From Arthrobacter sp. B0490 (GTDB lineage: Bacteria > Actinomycetota > Actinomycetes > Actinomycetales > Micrococcaceae): a DNA stretch of 64,000 nucleotides. Made by a program: the position numbers and the translations under genes. Positions 26,901 through 36,328 of this stretch are shown one piece after another. The notes beneath the pieces are model-generated. The model was not told the DNA's origin, searched no databases, and was given only the letters and a program-made list of their open reading frames with translations. Each line of letters begins with the position of its first letter. Positions within the stretch are counted from its first letter, which is position 1. The stretch spans positions 62,001-126,000 of the forward strand of contig NZ_PJIR01000002.1 in NCBI RefSeq assembly GCF_002929355.1, read 5' to 3'.

Positions 26901-27578
26901 GGAGTCCCGGCCCCTGTCCGGCGGCTCGACCTCGAGGGCGCCGCCATCGGGTACGGGCCCGGCCGGCCCGTGGTGACGGGCGTGGACCTCCGCCTCGTAC
27001 CGGGCCGCTGGACCGGCCTCACGGGACCGTCCGGCAGCGGGAAGTCGACGGTGATCGGTGCGTTGCTGGGGTTCCTGCCTCTCGAGGAGGGGCGGCTGCT
27101 CGTGGACGGCGTGCCGGGTGACGGCGGCTCCGGACCGCGCATCGCATGGTGTCCGCAGGAGAGCCACCTCTTCGACTCGAGCCTCCGCTCCAACCTGCAG
27201 CTCGCACGACCGCCCGGGGACCCCGCCACCGACCGGGAACTCGAGGACGCCCTCCGCGCGGTGGGTCTCTCGGAGTTCGTGGCCGGCCTCGAGCACGGGC
27301 TCGATGCGCAGGCCGGCGCGGGTGGTTCGCGGTTGTCCGGCGGTCAGCGGCAGCGGCTCGCCGTGGCCCGCGCGCTGCTGACGCGGTCCGGCGTCGTGCT
27401 CCTCGACGAGCCCACCGCGCACCTCGACGCCGACGGCGCCCGCTCGCTGCTGGCGGACCTGCGCCGCGGGTTGTCCGGGACCGCGGTCCTCCTGGTGACC
27501 CACGACCCCGACGAGGCAGCACTGTGTGACGAGACGGTGGTCCTGCCGGGCGCTGCCATCTCTCCCGCTGCTGCATGA
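23973..27578 (+). CDS. cydDC: Fused CydD-CydC ABC exporter for thiol reductants
   Basis: A 1201-residue protein containing two complete ABC half-transporters. CydCD exports glutathione or cysteine to the cell exterior and is needed for bd oxidase assembly. The CydD half has membrane helices, then Walker A GPSGSGKTT (about 409), an unusual signature LSPGE (about 496) and Walker B LLLLDEPTAHVD (about 523). A Ser/Ala/Pro-repeat linker separates helices from the first ATPase. The CydC half has helices, Walker A GPSGSGKST (about 1018), standard signature LSGGQ (about 1121) and Walker B VVLLDEPTAHLD. The GTG at 23973 overlaps the cydB stop. Fusion gives a fixed 1:1 heterodimer; no frame break is seen. 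Confidence 0.92.
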   Translation: MSAAAPAVPRARRASPLAVLSSGGPAGSTGATGAPSAVYLLGVLAAARAAGLVLMAQALALGIASLAGGAPDVRAVLVQGALGAALRAVAAWGQDATAARLALGAKEGLREAALLRVLDDGGTTRADTAGSGQGSLAVLLTRGLDGLDKYYTQYLPALITCAVVPLLIGTRILLADWVSALIIVLTVPLVPVFMALIGLHTQERTQEAAAALGRLSDHLLELARGLPVLVGLGRAAEQTRALRDIAGTYTSRTMTTLRTVFLSSLALELISTISVAVVAVFAGVRLIHGDLGLETALVALILAPECYGPLRDLGAAHHASEDGEEAGARVRAVITAPPAGAPAPVRAPSSAPASSSAPASSVPSLAPASSVPGGVRVEGLTARYDGVVEPVFEDVSFVLAPGSVLALRGPSGSGKTTLMRALAGGAAIPAALRLEGRVDGLPEGGIAWVPQHPELLLATVRAELGLYARLPVDAPAIDAQLAAVGAAGLADRQTGELSPGELRRVAVARALLRAQDPAVRLLLLDEPTAHVDDDASRAIRGAIAARRPGLSVLLIAHDDETAGLATGELRLDARQSLVTQGSASSARPGGRAENLCAAVVGPRAAVLPGAAGPAAGQGPAGPAALVASGASGARTGSSDADPAGSDAVRGLSWLRSVRDVLHLVRPWDRRFLAAAALGLGASVFAVALTALSGWLIVRAAEQPPILYLLTAIVGVRFFGIGRSLLRYEERLWLHRAVFHRADDTRLRLWTGLLGAGRSWRTIARGSGGVERLVGDIDELRDLSARTLLPFVTSVLTGLAALATTAVLHPAGLGWQALAVGAALVVAPFVAVTRERAAGAAAVQLRADALERVTGLLRAAPDLRVNGAHRAALGATRQLDRRASAASRRSAAAAGAATAVVVAASCAASLGILAGSAGRPADTTAVLVLMQLALIEPFVAGASAVQHWGALAAVVRRLRPRLGPPRDWDSLGTGSTGGVPAPVRRLDLEGAAIGYGPGRPVVTGVDLRLVPGRWTGLTGPSGSGKSTVIGALLGFLPLEEGRLLVDGVPGDGGSGPRIAWCPQESHLFDSSLRSNLQLARPPGDPATDRELEDALRAVGLSEFVAGLEHGLDAQAGAGGSRLSGGQRQRLAVARALLTRSGVVLLDEPTAHLDADGARSLLADLRRGLSGTAVLLVTHDPDEAALCDETVVLPGAAISPAAA

Positions 27579-27673
27579 ACCGGCAACGGCGGGCAGGCCG
27601 GGCGCCGCGCGGCAGCTCCCTCGCCGTGCTGCCGGGCCGGCGCCCCCCGGCCGTCGCGGCCCGGTCGCAGGGA

Positions 27674-27695
27674 ACGCCCCGCCGGAGCGGGGCGT
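27674..27695 (+). terminator. Hairpin terminator of the cyd operon
   Basis: ACGCCCCGC (27674-27682) pairs perfectly with 27687-27695 around a CGGA loop, about 95 bp after cydDC. Confidence 0.75.
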
Positions 27696-27725
27696 CGCAT
27701 CCGGCCGGTCCCGCGCACCCTGCAA

Positions 27726-27731
27726 TACGCT
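27726..27731 (+). promoter_or_regulatory. Candidate -10 element TACGCT, leaderless start of GNAT gene
   Basis: TACGCT ends six bases before the ATG at 27738. A weak GAGGT lies between them. Same geometry as the elements at 1377, 12332, 31585, 43855 and 56986. Confidence 0.45.
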
Positions 27732-27737
27732 GAGGTC

Positions 27738-28787
27738 ATGAGCACCCCCGATCCGTCCGGGCAGCACCCCGGCAGCAGCGCGGCGAGAACCGAGGCGCCC
27801 TCACTGCCCGCGGTGCTGCGGTGGCGTCCCCTCACCTACGCGGACATCAACGCCTGGCTGGCACTGATTCGCCGTATCGCGGCCGTCGACGAACCCGACT
27901 GGGTGGAACAGCGCGCCGACCTCGAGCAGGCGTTACGGGCCTCCAAGAACGATCCTCGCCGGGACACGATCGCAGGCTTCGACGACGGCGGCGTGCCCCG
28001 GGCCTTCGGGCGGCTGTCCATGAACTCCGGTTCCTCGCTCGTCCATGGCGCGGGCGGCGTGGATCCGGGATGGCGCGGTCGGGGCATCGGGCGCGCGGTC
28101 CTCGCCTGGCAGGCCTGGCGGGCGGCGGCGCGACTGCGCGAGACGGGTCAGACCGAGGGCGTCTTCCGGAACTACGTGGAGGAACGGAACCCCTCGCACC
28201 TGGCCCTGCTCACGGCGAGCGGGAGCACGATCGTCCGGTACTTCACCGAGATGACGCGACCGCTGGACCAGCCCATCCCCGACCTGCCCTTCCCCGCGGA
28301 ACTGGACCTCGTGAGCTTCGCCGACGGCGCCGACCGGAACATCACGGAACTGGTCCGGCTCGCCCACAACGATGCCTTCCAGGACCACTGGGGGAGCGAG
28401 CCCCGTGACCAGGAGTCGTGGCAGTTCACCGTCAGCCACCCCGAGTTCCGCGCCGACTGGAGCCTCGCCCTGCTCGACCCGGCCAGGGGCGAGGTGGCGG
28501 CCTACCAGCTCGCCAGCTACGACCCCGACTCCCGCGAGCTGCTGGGTCATACGGAGGGTTACACGGACCTCCTGGGCGTGCGGAGGTCGTGGCGCGGCCG
28601 CGGCCTGGCGCCGGCACTCCTGGCCGAGGCGATGAAGCGTTACCGGGCTGCCGGGATGGACAACGCCGGGCTGGGCGTCGACACCGAGAACCCCTCGGGC
28701 GCACTCGGCCTCTACGAACGCATGGGGTACGTGCCGACCCAGCGAGCGATCGTGTTCGACCTGCCGCTCACCGTTCCCGCGGACTGA
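27738..28787 (+). CDS. GNAT family N-acetyltransferase with tandem GNAT domains
   Basis: A 349-residue soluble acyltransferase-fold protein with two GNAT repeats. The first has the acetyl-CoA loop VDPGWRGRGIGRAVLAW (about 112-128). The second has VRRSWRGRGLAPALLAEAMKRYRAAG (about 280-305) and the usual C-terminal N...ALGLYERMGY motif. The tandem layout resembles mycothiol synthase (MshD), but I cannot claim that identity: the second domain is typical of many actinobacterial tandem GNATs. The first half has a long insert rich in Glu/Arg. It converges with parC. Confidence 0.8.
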   Translation: MSTPDPSGQHPGSSAARTEAPSLPAVLRWRPLTYADINAWLALIRRIAAVDEPDWVEQRADLEQALRASKNDPRRDTIAGFDDGGVPRAFGRLSMNSGSSLVHGAGGVDPGWRGRGIGRAVLAWQAWRAAARLRETGQTEGVFRNYVEERNPSHLALLTASGSTIVRYFTEMTRPLDQPIPDLPFPAELDLVSFADGADRNITELVRLAHNDAFQDHWGSEPRDQESWQFTVSHPEFRADWSLALLDPARGEVAAYQLASYDPDSRELLGHTEGYTDLLGVRRSWRGRGLAPALLAEAMKRYRAAGMDNAGLGVDTENPSGALGLYERMGYVPTQRAIVFDLPLTVPAD

Positions 28788-28887
28788 CCGGCACCGCGCG
28801 GCGCGTGAACCCGGCGCGGCGGCACAGGGCCGGGGCGGCGTTCCACCGGGTCTGGACACCCGGCGCGGCGGTCCGGCCGGCAGGCGG

Positions 28888-31488
28888 CTAGAGCAGGGTT
28901 CCCTGGCCGTCGTCCGCCGTGTCAGCCGGCTCCGGAGTGCCGGGCGCCGATCCGTCCACCAGCCGGACCCCGGTCGTCCCGGCAGGGGCGACCGGCCTGG
29001 ACGCCTCGATGAGACCCGCCAGTCCCGGCCCGACGGCGTCGATCTGCTGCGTCAGCGGAACGCCCGAGCCGTCCCGTCGGCCGTGTTCGGTGGGCAGTGC
29101 CCGGGCGACGCCGTTGGCCGACGCGGCGCGCGCCGGGCCGTGGCCGGCCCACGCGAGGGACAGGGTCTCCTCCCCGCGGAGGAACCGGTGCGCCCGTACG
29201 CCCGCCGTGGCTCGACCCTTGACGGGGTACTCGGAGAACTCGGTGATCTTGGCCGATCCCGCGGCCGTGCCCGGGAGGGCGTTCCCGGCCGCGGCGACAG
29301 TGACCACCACGCCCTGTTCGTCCCCTGCGGCCACCGCGCCGAAGTGCAGCACGGAGTCGCCGGCCGTGAGCTTGATGCCCGCCATGCCGCCGGCCGTCCT
29401 GCCCTGCGGGCGGACCACGGACGCCGGGAACCTGAGCAGCTGCGCCTGGCGCGTGATGAACACGAGGTCGTCTGCGTCGGAGGCCGACGCCACACCCACC
29501 ACCCTGTCCTTGGGCTTGAGCGTGACGACCTCCCAGTCGTCGCGGTTCAGCGGGTAGTCCGGCTGCACGCGCTTCACCACGCCCTGCGCGGTCCCGAGAG
29601 CCACGACGCCGTTCAACGGGGCCAGCCCCACGAGGCTCTCACCCCGCTCGAGCGTGATGAACTCCGACGACGGCACCCCGCCCGCCAGGTTCGGTACCCC
29701 GGCGGTGGGGGGCAGGGCGGGCATGTCCATGACCTGGAGGCGGATCATGCGGCCGGCGGAGGTCACGGCCCCCACCTCGCCGCGCGCGGTCGACGGCAGC
29801 ACGGAGCGGAAGGCGTCGTGCTTGATGCGCTGTCCCTCGCCGAGGGGCTGGCGGTCCGAGGTGCGGGCGAGCTGCCCCGACGCCGAGAGCAGCACCCAGC
29901 AGGGGTCGTCGGCGATCTCGAGCGGCAGCACGGACTTCGCGCCCTTGCCGGCCGGGGCGGGAAGCGTGGAGCCCTTGAGCGGCGCGGCGGCCTCGGACTC
30001 GAGCAGGACGGTCCGGCGTGGGGTGGCGAACTGGTCGGCCAGCTCCGCGAGTTCGTCGGACACGAGCGTGCGGAGCCGTTCCTCGGAGCCGAGGATGGCC
30101 TCCAGCCCCGCGATGTCCAGGCGGAGCTGCTCCTGTTCCTTCTCCAGCTCGATGCGCGAGAACCGGGTGAGCTGGCGCAGGCGCAGCTCGAGGATGTGGT
30201 TGGCCTGGACCTCGGTGAGGTCGTAGATGGACATGAGTCGCACCCGGGCGGCCGAGGACTCGTCCGAGGATCGGATGATCTGGATGACCTCGTCGATGTC
30301 GACGATCGCGACGAGCAGGCCCTCGACCAGGTGCAGTCGGTCGCGCTTGCGCTGCAGCCGGAAGGAGGTGCGCCGGCGGACCACGAGGATCCGGTGGGCG
30401 ACGTAGACCTGCAGGAGCTCCCGGAGCCCGAGCGTGCGCGGCTGCCCGTCCACGAGCGCGACGTTGTTGATGCCGAAGGAGTCCTCCATCGGGGTGAAGC
30501 GGTAGAGCTGCGCCAGCACGGCGTTCGGATTGAACCCGTTCTTGAGCTCGATCACGAGGCGGAGCCCGTGGGTGCGGTCGGTCAGGTCGACGATGTCCGA
30601 GATGCCCTGGAGCTTCTTCGAGGTGACGGCGTCCTTGATCCGCTCGATCACCTTCTCGGGCCCCACGGTGTACGGCAGTTCCGTCACCACGAGGCCGGTC
30701 CGCCGGGCGGACAGCTGCTCGACCGTTACGGTCGCGCGGGTCTTGAAGGAGCCGCGGCCCGTCGCGTAGGCGTCGCGGACACCGTCGAGCCCCACGATCT
30801 TGCCGCCGCTCGGCAGGTCGGGTCCGGGGACGAAGCGTGTCAGGTCCTCGAGGGAGGCATCGGGGTGGGCGATGAGGTGACGGGCCGCGGCGACGACCTC
30901 GCCGAGGTTGTGCGGCGGCATGTTCGTGGCCATGCCCACGGCGATCCCGCTGGCACCGTTGACGAGCAGGTTCGGGAAGGCGGCGGGGAGGACCTCGGGC
31001 TGCGTCAGCTGGTTGTCGTAGTTGGGGACGAAGTCGACGACGTCCTCGTCGAGGTGGTTCGTCAGGGTCAGGGCGGCCGCCGCGAGGCGCGCCTCGGTGT
31101 AGCGGGCGGCGGCGGGGCCGTCGTCGAGGGACCCGAAGTTGCCGTGGCCGTCGATGAGGGGGAGGCGCAGGGAGAAGTCCTGGGCCATGCGCACCATGGC
31201 GTCGTAGATGGCGGTGTCGCCGTGCGGGTGCAGCTTGCCCATGACCTCCCCGACGACGCGCGCGGACTTCACGTGTCCTCGGTCCGGGCGCAGGCCCATG
31301 TCCGTCATCATGTACAGGATGCGCCGCTGGACGGGCTTCAGCCCGTCGCGCGCATCGGGGAGGGCGCGGGAGTAGATCACCGAGTACGCGTACTCGAGGA
31401 AGGAATCCTCCATCTCGGCCTTGACGTCGATGTCGATGATCTTCTCGGTGAAATCCTCCGGCGGTGCGGAGTTCTGGCGCCTGGCCAC
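28888..31488 (-). CDS. parC: DNA topoisomerase IV subunit A
   Basis: An 866-residue DNA-cleaving subunit of type IIA topoisomerase. The catalytic tyrosine is Y130 in [10 protein letters not shown]. The quinolone region is [20 protein letters not shown] (about 88-107). The C-terminal domain lacks the GyrA-box (QRRGGxG), which supports ParC rather than GyrA. The GTG at 31488 is used because TTGAGGAAC precedes it and homology starts there ([18 protein letters not shown]). It is separated from parE by the cyd cluster, with opposite orientation. It is divergent from the acetyltransferase gene at 31597. Confidence 0.92.
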   Translation of the reverse strand: MARRQNSAPPEDFTEKIIDIDVKAEMEDSFLEYAYSVIYSRALPDARDGLKPVQRRILYMMTDMGLRPDRGHVKSARVVGEVMGKLHPHGDTAIYDAMVRMAQDFSLRLPLIDGHGNFGSLDDGPAAARYTEARLAAAALTLTNHLDEDVVDFVPNYDNQLTQPEVLPAAFPNLLVNGASGIAVGMATNMPPHNLGEVVAAARHLIAHPDASLEDLTRFVPGPDLPSGGKIVGLDGVRDAYATGRGSFKTRATVTVEQLSARRTGLVVTELPYTVGPEKVIERIKDAVTSKKLQGISDIVDLTDRTHGLRLVIELKNGFNPNAVLAQLYRFTPMEDSFGINNVALVDGQPRTLGLRELLQVYVAHRILVVRRRTSFRLQRKRDRLHLVEGLLVAIVDIDEVIQIIRSSDESSAARVRLMSIYDLTEVQANHILELRLRQLTRFSRIELEKEQEQLRLDIAGLEAILGSEERLRTLVSDELAELADQFATPRRTVLLESEAAAPLKGSTLPAPAGKGAKSVLPLEIADDPCWVLLSASGQLARTSDRQPLGEGQRIKHDAFRSVLPSTARGEVGAVTSAGRMIRLQVMDMPALPPTAGVPNLAGGVPSSEFITLERGESLVGLAPLNGVVALGTAQGVVKRVQPDYPLNRDDWEVVTLKPKDRVVGVASASDADDLVFITRQAQLLRFPASVVRPQGRTAGGMAGIKLTAGDSVLHFGAVAAGDEQGVVVTVAAAGNALPGTAAGSAKITEFSEYPVKGRATAGVRAHRFLRGEETLSLAWAGHGPARAASANGVARALPTEHGRRDGSGVPLTQQIDAVGPGLAGLIEASRPVAPAGTTGVRLVDGSAPGTPEPADTADDGQGTLL

Positions 31489-31584
31489 GTGGCGGTTCCT
31501 CAACAACTCAGGTGTTCGAATGGGGTGATCTGCGGGCATCCGCGCGTCAGGTCGCGGCTCGGGCCGGGAACGGGGGATGCCGAC

Positions 31585-31590
31585 TACCCT
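31585..31590 (+). promoter_or_regulatory. Candidate -10 element TACCCT, leaderless start of acetyltransferase gene
   Basis: TACCCT ends six bases before the ATG at 31597, with no ribosome site between. The opposite strand starts parC at 31488, so the divergent region is only 108 bp. Confidence 0.45.
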
Positions 31591-31596
31591 GAGTCT

Positions 31597-34401
31597 ATGG
31601 CGACGGACGGACAATACCCGGAATATTGGGAGGCTGATGTCGTCCTGCGCGACGGCGGGACCGGGCACCTGCGCCCCATCTCGCCCTCCGACGCGGACGC
31701 GGTCCAGGCGTTCCACGTCCGCCAGTCGCAGAACTCCATCTACCTGCGGTTCTTCACCTACAAGGCCAAGCTCAGCGCGAAGGAGCTCAAGCGCTTCACG
31801 GAGGTGGACCACAGGGACCGCGTGGCCTTCGTCATCACGCGGGGCTCCGACATCATCGGCATCGGCCGCTACGACCGCCTCGACGACCCGCTCGAGGCCG
31901 AGGTCGCCTTCAACGTCTCGGACCACCACCAGGGGCGCGGCGTCGGGTCCATCCTGCTCGAACACCTCGCCGCGGCCGCCCTCGAGAACGGCATCCGGCG
32001 CTTCTCGGCCGAGGTCCTCCCCGAGAACCGCAAGATGATCACGGTCTTCGCGGATGCCGGCTACGAGGTGGCCCGGCACTTCGACGACGGCGTGGTGATG
32101 CTCAGCTTCGACATCGATCCCACCCGGAGGTCGCGGGCCGTGATGGAGGCGCGCGAGCACCGCGCGGAGGCGAGGAGCATGGCCGAGCTCCTCACGCCGT
32201 CGTCGGTGGCCGTCATCGGGGCGAGCCGCGAGCGGGGCACCGTCGGCTACGCCCTGCTGGAGCACCTCATCGACGGCGGTTTCACGGGCCGGGTGTACGC
32301 CGTCAACCCGGAGGCCTTCGAGCTGCACGGCATGATCTCCCACGCCTCGCTGGCCGAGGTCCCCGAACCCGTGGATCTCGCCGTCGTCGCCGTACCCCAC
32401 GACCAGGTGGACGCGGTGGTCGACCAATGCGCCCGCGCCGGGGTCCGGGGACTCCTCGTGGCGACGGCCGGATACGCCGATGACGGCGGGGAAGGCCTCG
32501 CACGGCAGCGGGACCTCGTGCACAAGGCCCGTGCGCACGGGATGCGCGTGGTGGGCCCGGCGTCGCTGGGGCTGGTGAACACCGACCCCACCGTCCGCCT
32601 CAACGCCTCGATGGCGCCCGAGCTGCCCCGCCGGGGTGCCCTCTCGCTCTTCAGCCAGTCGGCGGGACTCGGGGTGCTCCTCTACGCGAGCGCACACCGC
32701 CGCGGGCTCGGGGTGTCCTCCGTGATCTCGGCAGGCAACCGCGCCGACGTGTCCGGGAACGACGCCATGCAGTTCTGGGAGGACGACACCACGACCCGCG
32801 CCGTCGGGCTGTACTTCGAATCGATCGGCAACCCCCGGAAGTTCTCACGCATCGCCCGCCGCCTCGCGCGGACGAAGCCCGTCATCGTCGCGAAGTCCGA
32901 CGTCACGGGACTGCAGCTCCCGCCCGGCCACGCGGTACGGACCACCCAGGCGCCGGCCGGTGCACTCGACTCGATGCTCCGCCAGTCGGGGGTGATGAGG
33001 GTCGAGACGACGGAACAGCTCATGGACATCGCGCAGATCGTCGCCAGCCAGCCCCTGCCGCAGGGTCCGGGCGTCGCGGTCTTCAGCAACTCGTCGGCGC
33101 TCGGCAAGGTCGTGGCCGACGGCGTCGTCTCCCAGGGGATGACCGTCGCGCGGCTCGAGGCGGGCCTGCAGCTCGACACGGGGCAGTCCGTGGCCCTGCC
33201 CGCCCTCACGGCGGCCGTCGACGAGGCGCTGCGCGCGGAGTCCGTGCACGCCGCGATCGTCACCACGCTGCCGGCGCGGGGCCTGACGGCCGACGCCGTG
33301 GCCGCGTGCCTGCAGGGGTGCGCCGAGCGGGCCGGCAAACCGGTCATCGCCTCGTTCACGGGCATCCTCGACGCCCGGCTGCAACTCGACGGGCTCGTCT
33401 GCGCGCCGTCGGATTCCCCCGAGGAGACGGACGCCACCGTCACGGGGCCGCTCGAGGCCGGTGGGGGCGCCCCGGCGGGAGGGGATGCCGGTGCGGGCGC
33501 CCCGGCCGACCGCGGGACCGCCGCCGTCCTGCCCCTGCAGCGCGGTCTGCCCTGCTTCCCGAGCCCGGGCGCCGCGCTCGCGGCACTGGGCGCCGTCGTC
33601 CGGTACGCGCAGTGGCGTGCCCGCGACCACGGCGAGTTCGTCGACCCGGCAGGGATCGACGTCGACGGGGCCACACGGGTCCTCGGGCAGGTCCGGGCGC
33701 GCGTCGCGGACATCGAACTCACCCGGCTCACCCCCGACGAGTGCGCGTCGCTCATGGGCGCCTACGGCATCCGGCTGCTGCCGTCGGCCCGCTTCTCCTC
33801 GGCGGACGAGGCGGTCGAGCAGGCCGGCCGCCTGGGCTGGCCGGTCGCCCTGAAGACCATGGAGGAGCACCTCAGGCACCGCCTCGACCTCGGCGGGGTG
33901 CGGCTGAACATCGACGACGCCGAGTCCCTGCGGCGCAACATCACCCGGATGGAGAAGGTGCTCGCGCCCTTCGGGCACTTCGGTATGGAGGTGCAGTCGA
34001 TGGCACCCCCCGGCCAGGCCTGCAGCATCCGCGCCATCGAGGACCCGCTCATGGGGCCGGTGGTGTCCTTCGGGCTCGCCGGGGACTCCGTCAACCTCCT
34101 CGACGACTGGGCCCACGCCGTCCCGCCGCTGAGCACCGGGGACATCGCCGACCTCGTCCGGGCGCCGCGCGCCTCCCGCAAGCTCTTCGGCTACCAGGGC
34201 CTCCCGCCCGCGGATGTGGCGGCGATCGAGGACCTCGTGGCCCGCGTGGCCCTGCTGAAGGACAACCACCCCGAGATCGCGCTGCTCGACTTCAACCCGG
34301 TGCTCGTCGCGTCGTCGGGCCTCACGGTACTCAGCGCCGCGATCGACGTCGGCAACCCCCAGCGGCGGACCGACAGCGCACGCCGCGCCATGCGCGACTG
34401 A
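31597..34401 (+). CDS. GNAT / NDP-forming acyl-CoA synthetase-like protein, probable protein lysine acetyltransferase (Pat-like)
   Basis: A 934-residue two-part protein. Residues ~10-170 are a GNAT domain (acetyl-CoA loop [17 protein letters not shown]). From ~199 onward comes an acyl-CoA synthetase (NDP-forming)-like module: CoA-binding Rossmann domain ([23 protein letters not shown]), two ligase-CoA domains, an Ala/Gly/Pro linker (~620-645) and an ATP-grasp domain ending LLDFNPVLV. In Salmonella Pat the GNAT is C-terminal; here the order is reversed, as in many actinobacterial Pats. The family acetylates lysines, for example of acetyl-CoA synthetase. The synthetase part is usually regulatory rather than catalytic, though I did not verify the catalytic His. 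Confidence 0.85.
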   Translation: MATDGQYPEYWEADVVLRDGGTGHLRPISPSDADAVQAFHVRQSQNSIYLRFFTYKAKLSAKELKRFTEVDHRDRVAFVITRGSDIIGIGRYDRLDDPLEAEVAFNVSDHHQGRGVGSILLEHLAAAALENGIRRFSAEVLPENRKMITVFADAGYEVARHFDDGVVMLSFDIDPTRRSRAVMEAREHRAEARSMAELLTPSSVAVIGASRERGTVGYALLEHLIDGGFTGRVYAVNPEAFELHGMISHASLAEVPEPVDLAVVAVPHDQVDAVVDQCARAGVRGLLVATAGYADDGGEGLARQRDLVHKARAHGMRVVGPASLGLVNTDPTVRLNASMAPELPRRGALSLFSQSAGLGVLLYASAHRRGLGVSSVISAGNRADVSGNDAMQFWEDDTTTRAVGLYFESIGNPRKFSRIARRLARTKPVIVAKSDVTGLQLPPGHAVRTTQAPAGALDSMLRQSGVMRVETTEQLMDIAQIVASQPLPQGPGVAVFSNSSALGKVVADGVVSQGMTVARLEAGLQLDTGQSVALPALTAAVDEALRAESVHAAIVTTLPARGLTADAVAACLQGCAERAGKPVIASFTGILDARLQLDGLVCAPSDSPEETDATVTGPLEAGGGAPAGGDAGAGAPADRGTAAVLPLQRGLPCFPSPGAALAALGAVVRYAQWRARDHGEFVDPAGIDVDGATRVLGQVRARVADIELTRLTPDECASLMGAYGIRLLPSARFSSADEAVEQAGRLGWPVALKTMEEHLRHRLDLGGVRLNIDDAESLRRNITRMEKVLAPFGHFGMEVQSMAPPGQACSIRAIEDPLMGPVVSFGLAGDSVNLLDDWAHAVPPLSTGDIADLVRAPRASRKLFGYQGLPPADVAAIEDLVARVALLKDNHPEIALLDFNPVLVASSGLTVLSAAIDVGNPQRRTDSARRAMRD

Positions 34402-34448
34402 CGCCTCCGGGTTAGGCACAACGCGGTGCGGTGGGGGAAACTGGGGGT

Positions 34449-35126
34449 ATGACCCCATCGCTTTCCGCGCAGTGGCGCGACCTCGACGCGTCGCTCGAGC
34501 GGGCTGGCTTCTACCCGCGCCTCGTGGCCGACGTCGTCCACGACGCGCTCGACGGGCGCGAGCCGCTGTCGCACGTCGCGCACCTCGAGACGCACTTCGA
34601 GCGCACGGAGGTGCACCGGCACATCACCGTGCTCGTGCTCACCGAGGACATGCTCGTCATCACGCACGTCGACGACCAGCAGCTCGACGACGCCGGCGAG
34701 CAGGTGACGGCGCAGATCTCCACGGAGTCCGTCCCCGTCAGCCAGATCCAGTCGGTGGTGCTCAGCTACCTGTACGCCCAGCCGCAGGACTACAAGCCCA
34801 GCGACCCCGTCCGCGAGATGACGCTCGCGATCGCCTGGTCGGGCGGGCAGCGCCTCGACATCGGCCCCGCGAGCTGCGGCGACCCCCAGTGCGACGCCGA
34901 CCACGGACTCACCGGCACGGTGGCGCAGGAGGACATCGTCCTGCGGGTCAGTGCCGAGGCGGACGGCGCACAGGCCGTCCAGAACGCGAAGGCGTTCGCC
35001 CGTGCCCTGCGGAAGGCCAACACGGCCAGCCCGGCGGCCGGCGTCTTCGTCGGGCCCCCGGATGTCACGGCGCGCCGGCAGCCCGGCTTCGGCGGGCGGT
35101 TCAACCGGGCGCACCACCAGCAGTAG
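34449..35126 (+). CDS. DUF5998 family protein
   Basis: A 225-residue soluble actinobacterial protein of unknown function. The family look is clear: LERAGFYPRLVADVVHDAL near the start, HLETHFERTEVHRHITVLVLTEDMLV (about 45-70), and CGDPQCDADHGLTGTVAQED (about 140-159), which holds a CxxxxCxxxH set that may bind metal. The ATG at 34449 is preceded by GGGGGT. Two bases separate its stop from the GTG of the phosphatase gene, so it begins a DUF5998-phosphatase-tdk unit. Confidence 0.8.
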   Translation: MTPSLSAQWRDLDASLERAGFYPRLVADVVHDALDGREPLSHVAHLETHFERTEVHRHITVLVLTEDMLVITHVDDQQLDDAGEQVTAQISTESVPVSQIQSVVLSYLYAQPQDYKPSDPVREMTLAIAWSGGQRLDIGPASCGDPQCDADHGLTGTVAQEDIVLRVSAEADGAQAVQNAKAFARALRKANTASPAAGVFVGPPDVTARRQPGFGGRFNRAHHQQ

Positions 35127-35128
35127 CC

Positions 35129-36328
35129 GTGTCCCTCGTGCACAGGGAGCCCCTCCCGGCTCCGCCCCTCTACGGTGCCTCGACCGTGGCCGACGTGATG
35201 ACCAGTGCCGCCGCGGCACTCGGCGTGGAGGGCTTCACCAACGCCCTGGCACTGCCGGCGTCCCGGCGGATCGCCGTCGTCATGGTGGACGGCCTCGGCA
35301 TGCCGCTCCTGCGCAAGCACGCCGCGCACGCCCCCTTCCTGCGGGAGAGCCTCGACTCCGCCCGCATCCTGTCGTCCGCCTTCCCCTCCACGACGGCGGC
35401 CTCGCTCGCCAGCCTCGGCACGGGCCTGCCCCCGGGCCAGCACGGCATGGTGGGCTACGACGTGCTCGACCCCGCCCAGGACCGCGTCGTCAACATGCTC
35501 GGGCGCTGGGACGCCGACGTCGATCCGCTGTCCTGGCAGCCCCACCCGACGGTCTTCGAGCGGGTGGCCGCGCACCTGCCGGTGGTCACCGTCAGCCAGC
35601 CACGCTTCGAGGACTCGCCCATGACGCGGGCGGCACTGCGCGGTGCCACGTTCGCCGGTGCGGGTACCATCCACGCGCGGATCGACGCCGCCGCGGAGCA
35701 CCTGGCCGGGGCGCCGTCCATGCTCCTGTACTTCTACGTCAACGACCTCGACAAGGCGGGTCACCGGTACGGCATCGACTCGCCGGAGTGGGTGCGTGCC
35801 CTGGAGGACCTCGACGCCGCGCTGAAGCTCCTGGCCCGCAGGGTGCCGTCCGACACGCTCCTGCTGCTCACCGCGGACCACGGCATGGTCGACATCCCTG
35901 CGGCCCAGCGCATCGACTACTCCGAGCGCGCCGACCTCCTCGAGGGCGTGGCGCACACCGGCGGCGAGCCGCGCATGCTCCACCTCTACCTCGATCCCGA
36001 CCTCTCCGACGGGGACCGGGACGCGCTCGCCCTGCGCTGGCACGAGGCCTTCGGCTCCCGGGCCTGGATCATCACCCGGGCGGAAGCCGTCGCCCACGGT
36101 TACTTCGGGGCGGTGAGCGACGCCGTCCTGCCGCGCATCGGGGACCTGCTCGTCCTGGCCCGCGAGGGCATCGCTCTGATCGACGGACGCCGGGTCCAGC
36201 CCGCGGCCTTCGAGATGGTCGGGCAGCACGGCTCCCTCACCCGGGCCGAACGGGACATCCCGCTGCTCACCCTGCCGAAGCCCGGGGCCGGTCGGCGCCG
36301 GGGCGGCAAGGGGGCAGGCCGTGGCTGA
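35129..36328 (+). CDS. Alkaline-phosphatase-superfamily nucleotide pyrophosphatase/phosphodiesterase-like protein
   Basis: A 399-residue metal-dependent hydrolase. VVMVDGLGMPLLR (about 49-61) gives the first metal Asp, SSAFPSTTAASLASLGTG (about 88-105) holds the nucleophile Thr, and YVNDLDKAGHRYG and LLTADHGMVD provide the other metal ligands. This is the autotaxin/NPP type rather than classic alkaline phosphatase. No signal peptide is seen, so it acts in the cytoplasm. The GTG at 35129 starts 2 bp after the DUF5998 stop, and the end overlaps tdk by 8 bp. Linkage to thymidine kinase hints at a nucleotide substrate; that is inference. Confidence 0.85.
   Translation: MSLVHREPLPAPPLYGASTVADVMTSAAAALGVEGFTNALALPASRRIAVVMVDGLGMPLLRKHAAHAPFLRESLDSARILSSAFPSTTAASLASLGTGLPPGQHGMVGYDVLDPAQDRVVNMLGRWDADVDPLSWQPHPTVFERVAAHLPVVTVSQPRFEDSPMTRAALRGATFAGAGTIHARIDAAAEHLAGAPSMLLYFYVNDLDKAGHRYGIDSPEWVRALEDLDAALKLLARRVPSDTLLLLTADHGMVDIPAAQRIDYSERADLLEGVAHTGGEPRMLHLYLDPDLSDGDRDALALRWHEAFGSRAWIITRAEAVAHGYFGAVSDAVLPRIGDLLVLAREGIALIDGRRVQPAAFEMVGQHGSLTRAERDIPLLTLPKPGAGRRRGGKGAGRG

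Noticed and set aside
27738..28787. Mycothiol synthase (mshD)
   Set aside because: The tandem GNAT layout fits, but I cannot see MshD-specific residues or linked mycothiol genes, so only the family is stated.
28888..31488. Identity as gyrA
   Set aside because: No GyrA-box, short C-terminal domain, and location in the sigA-parE region; ParC fits better.
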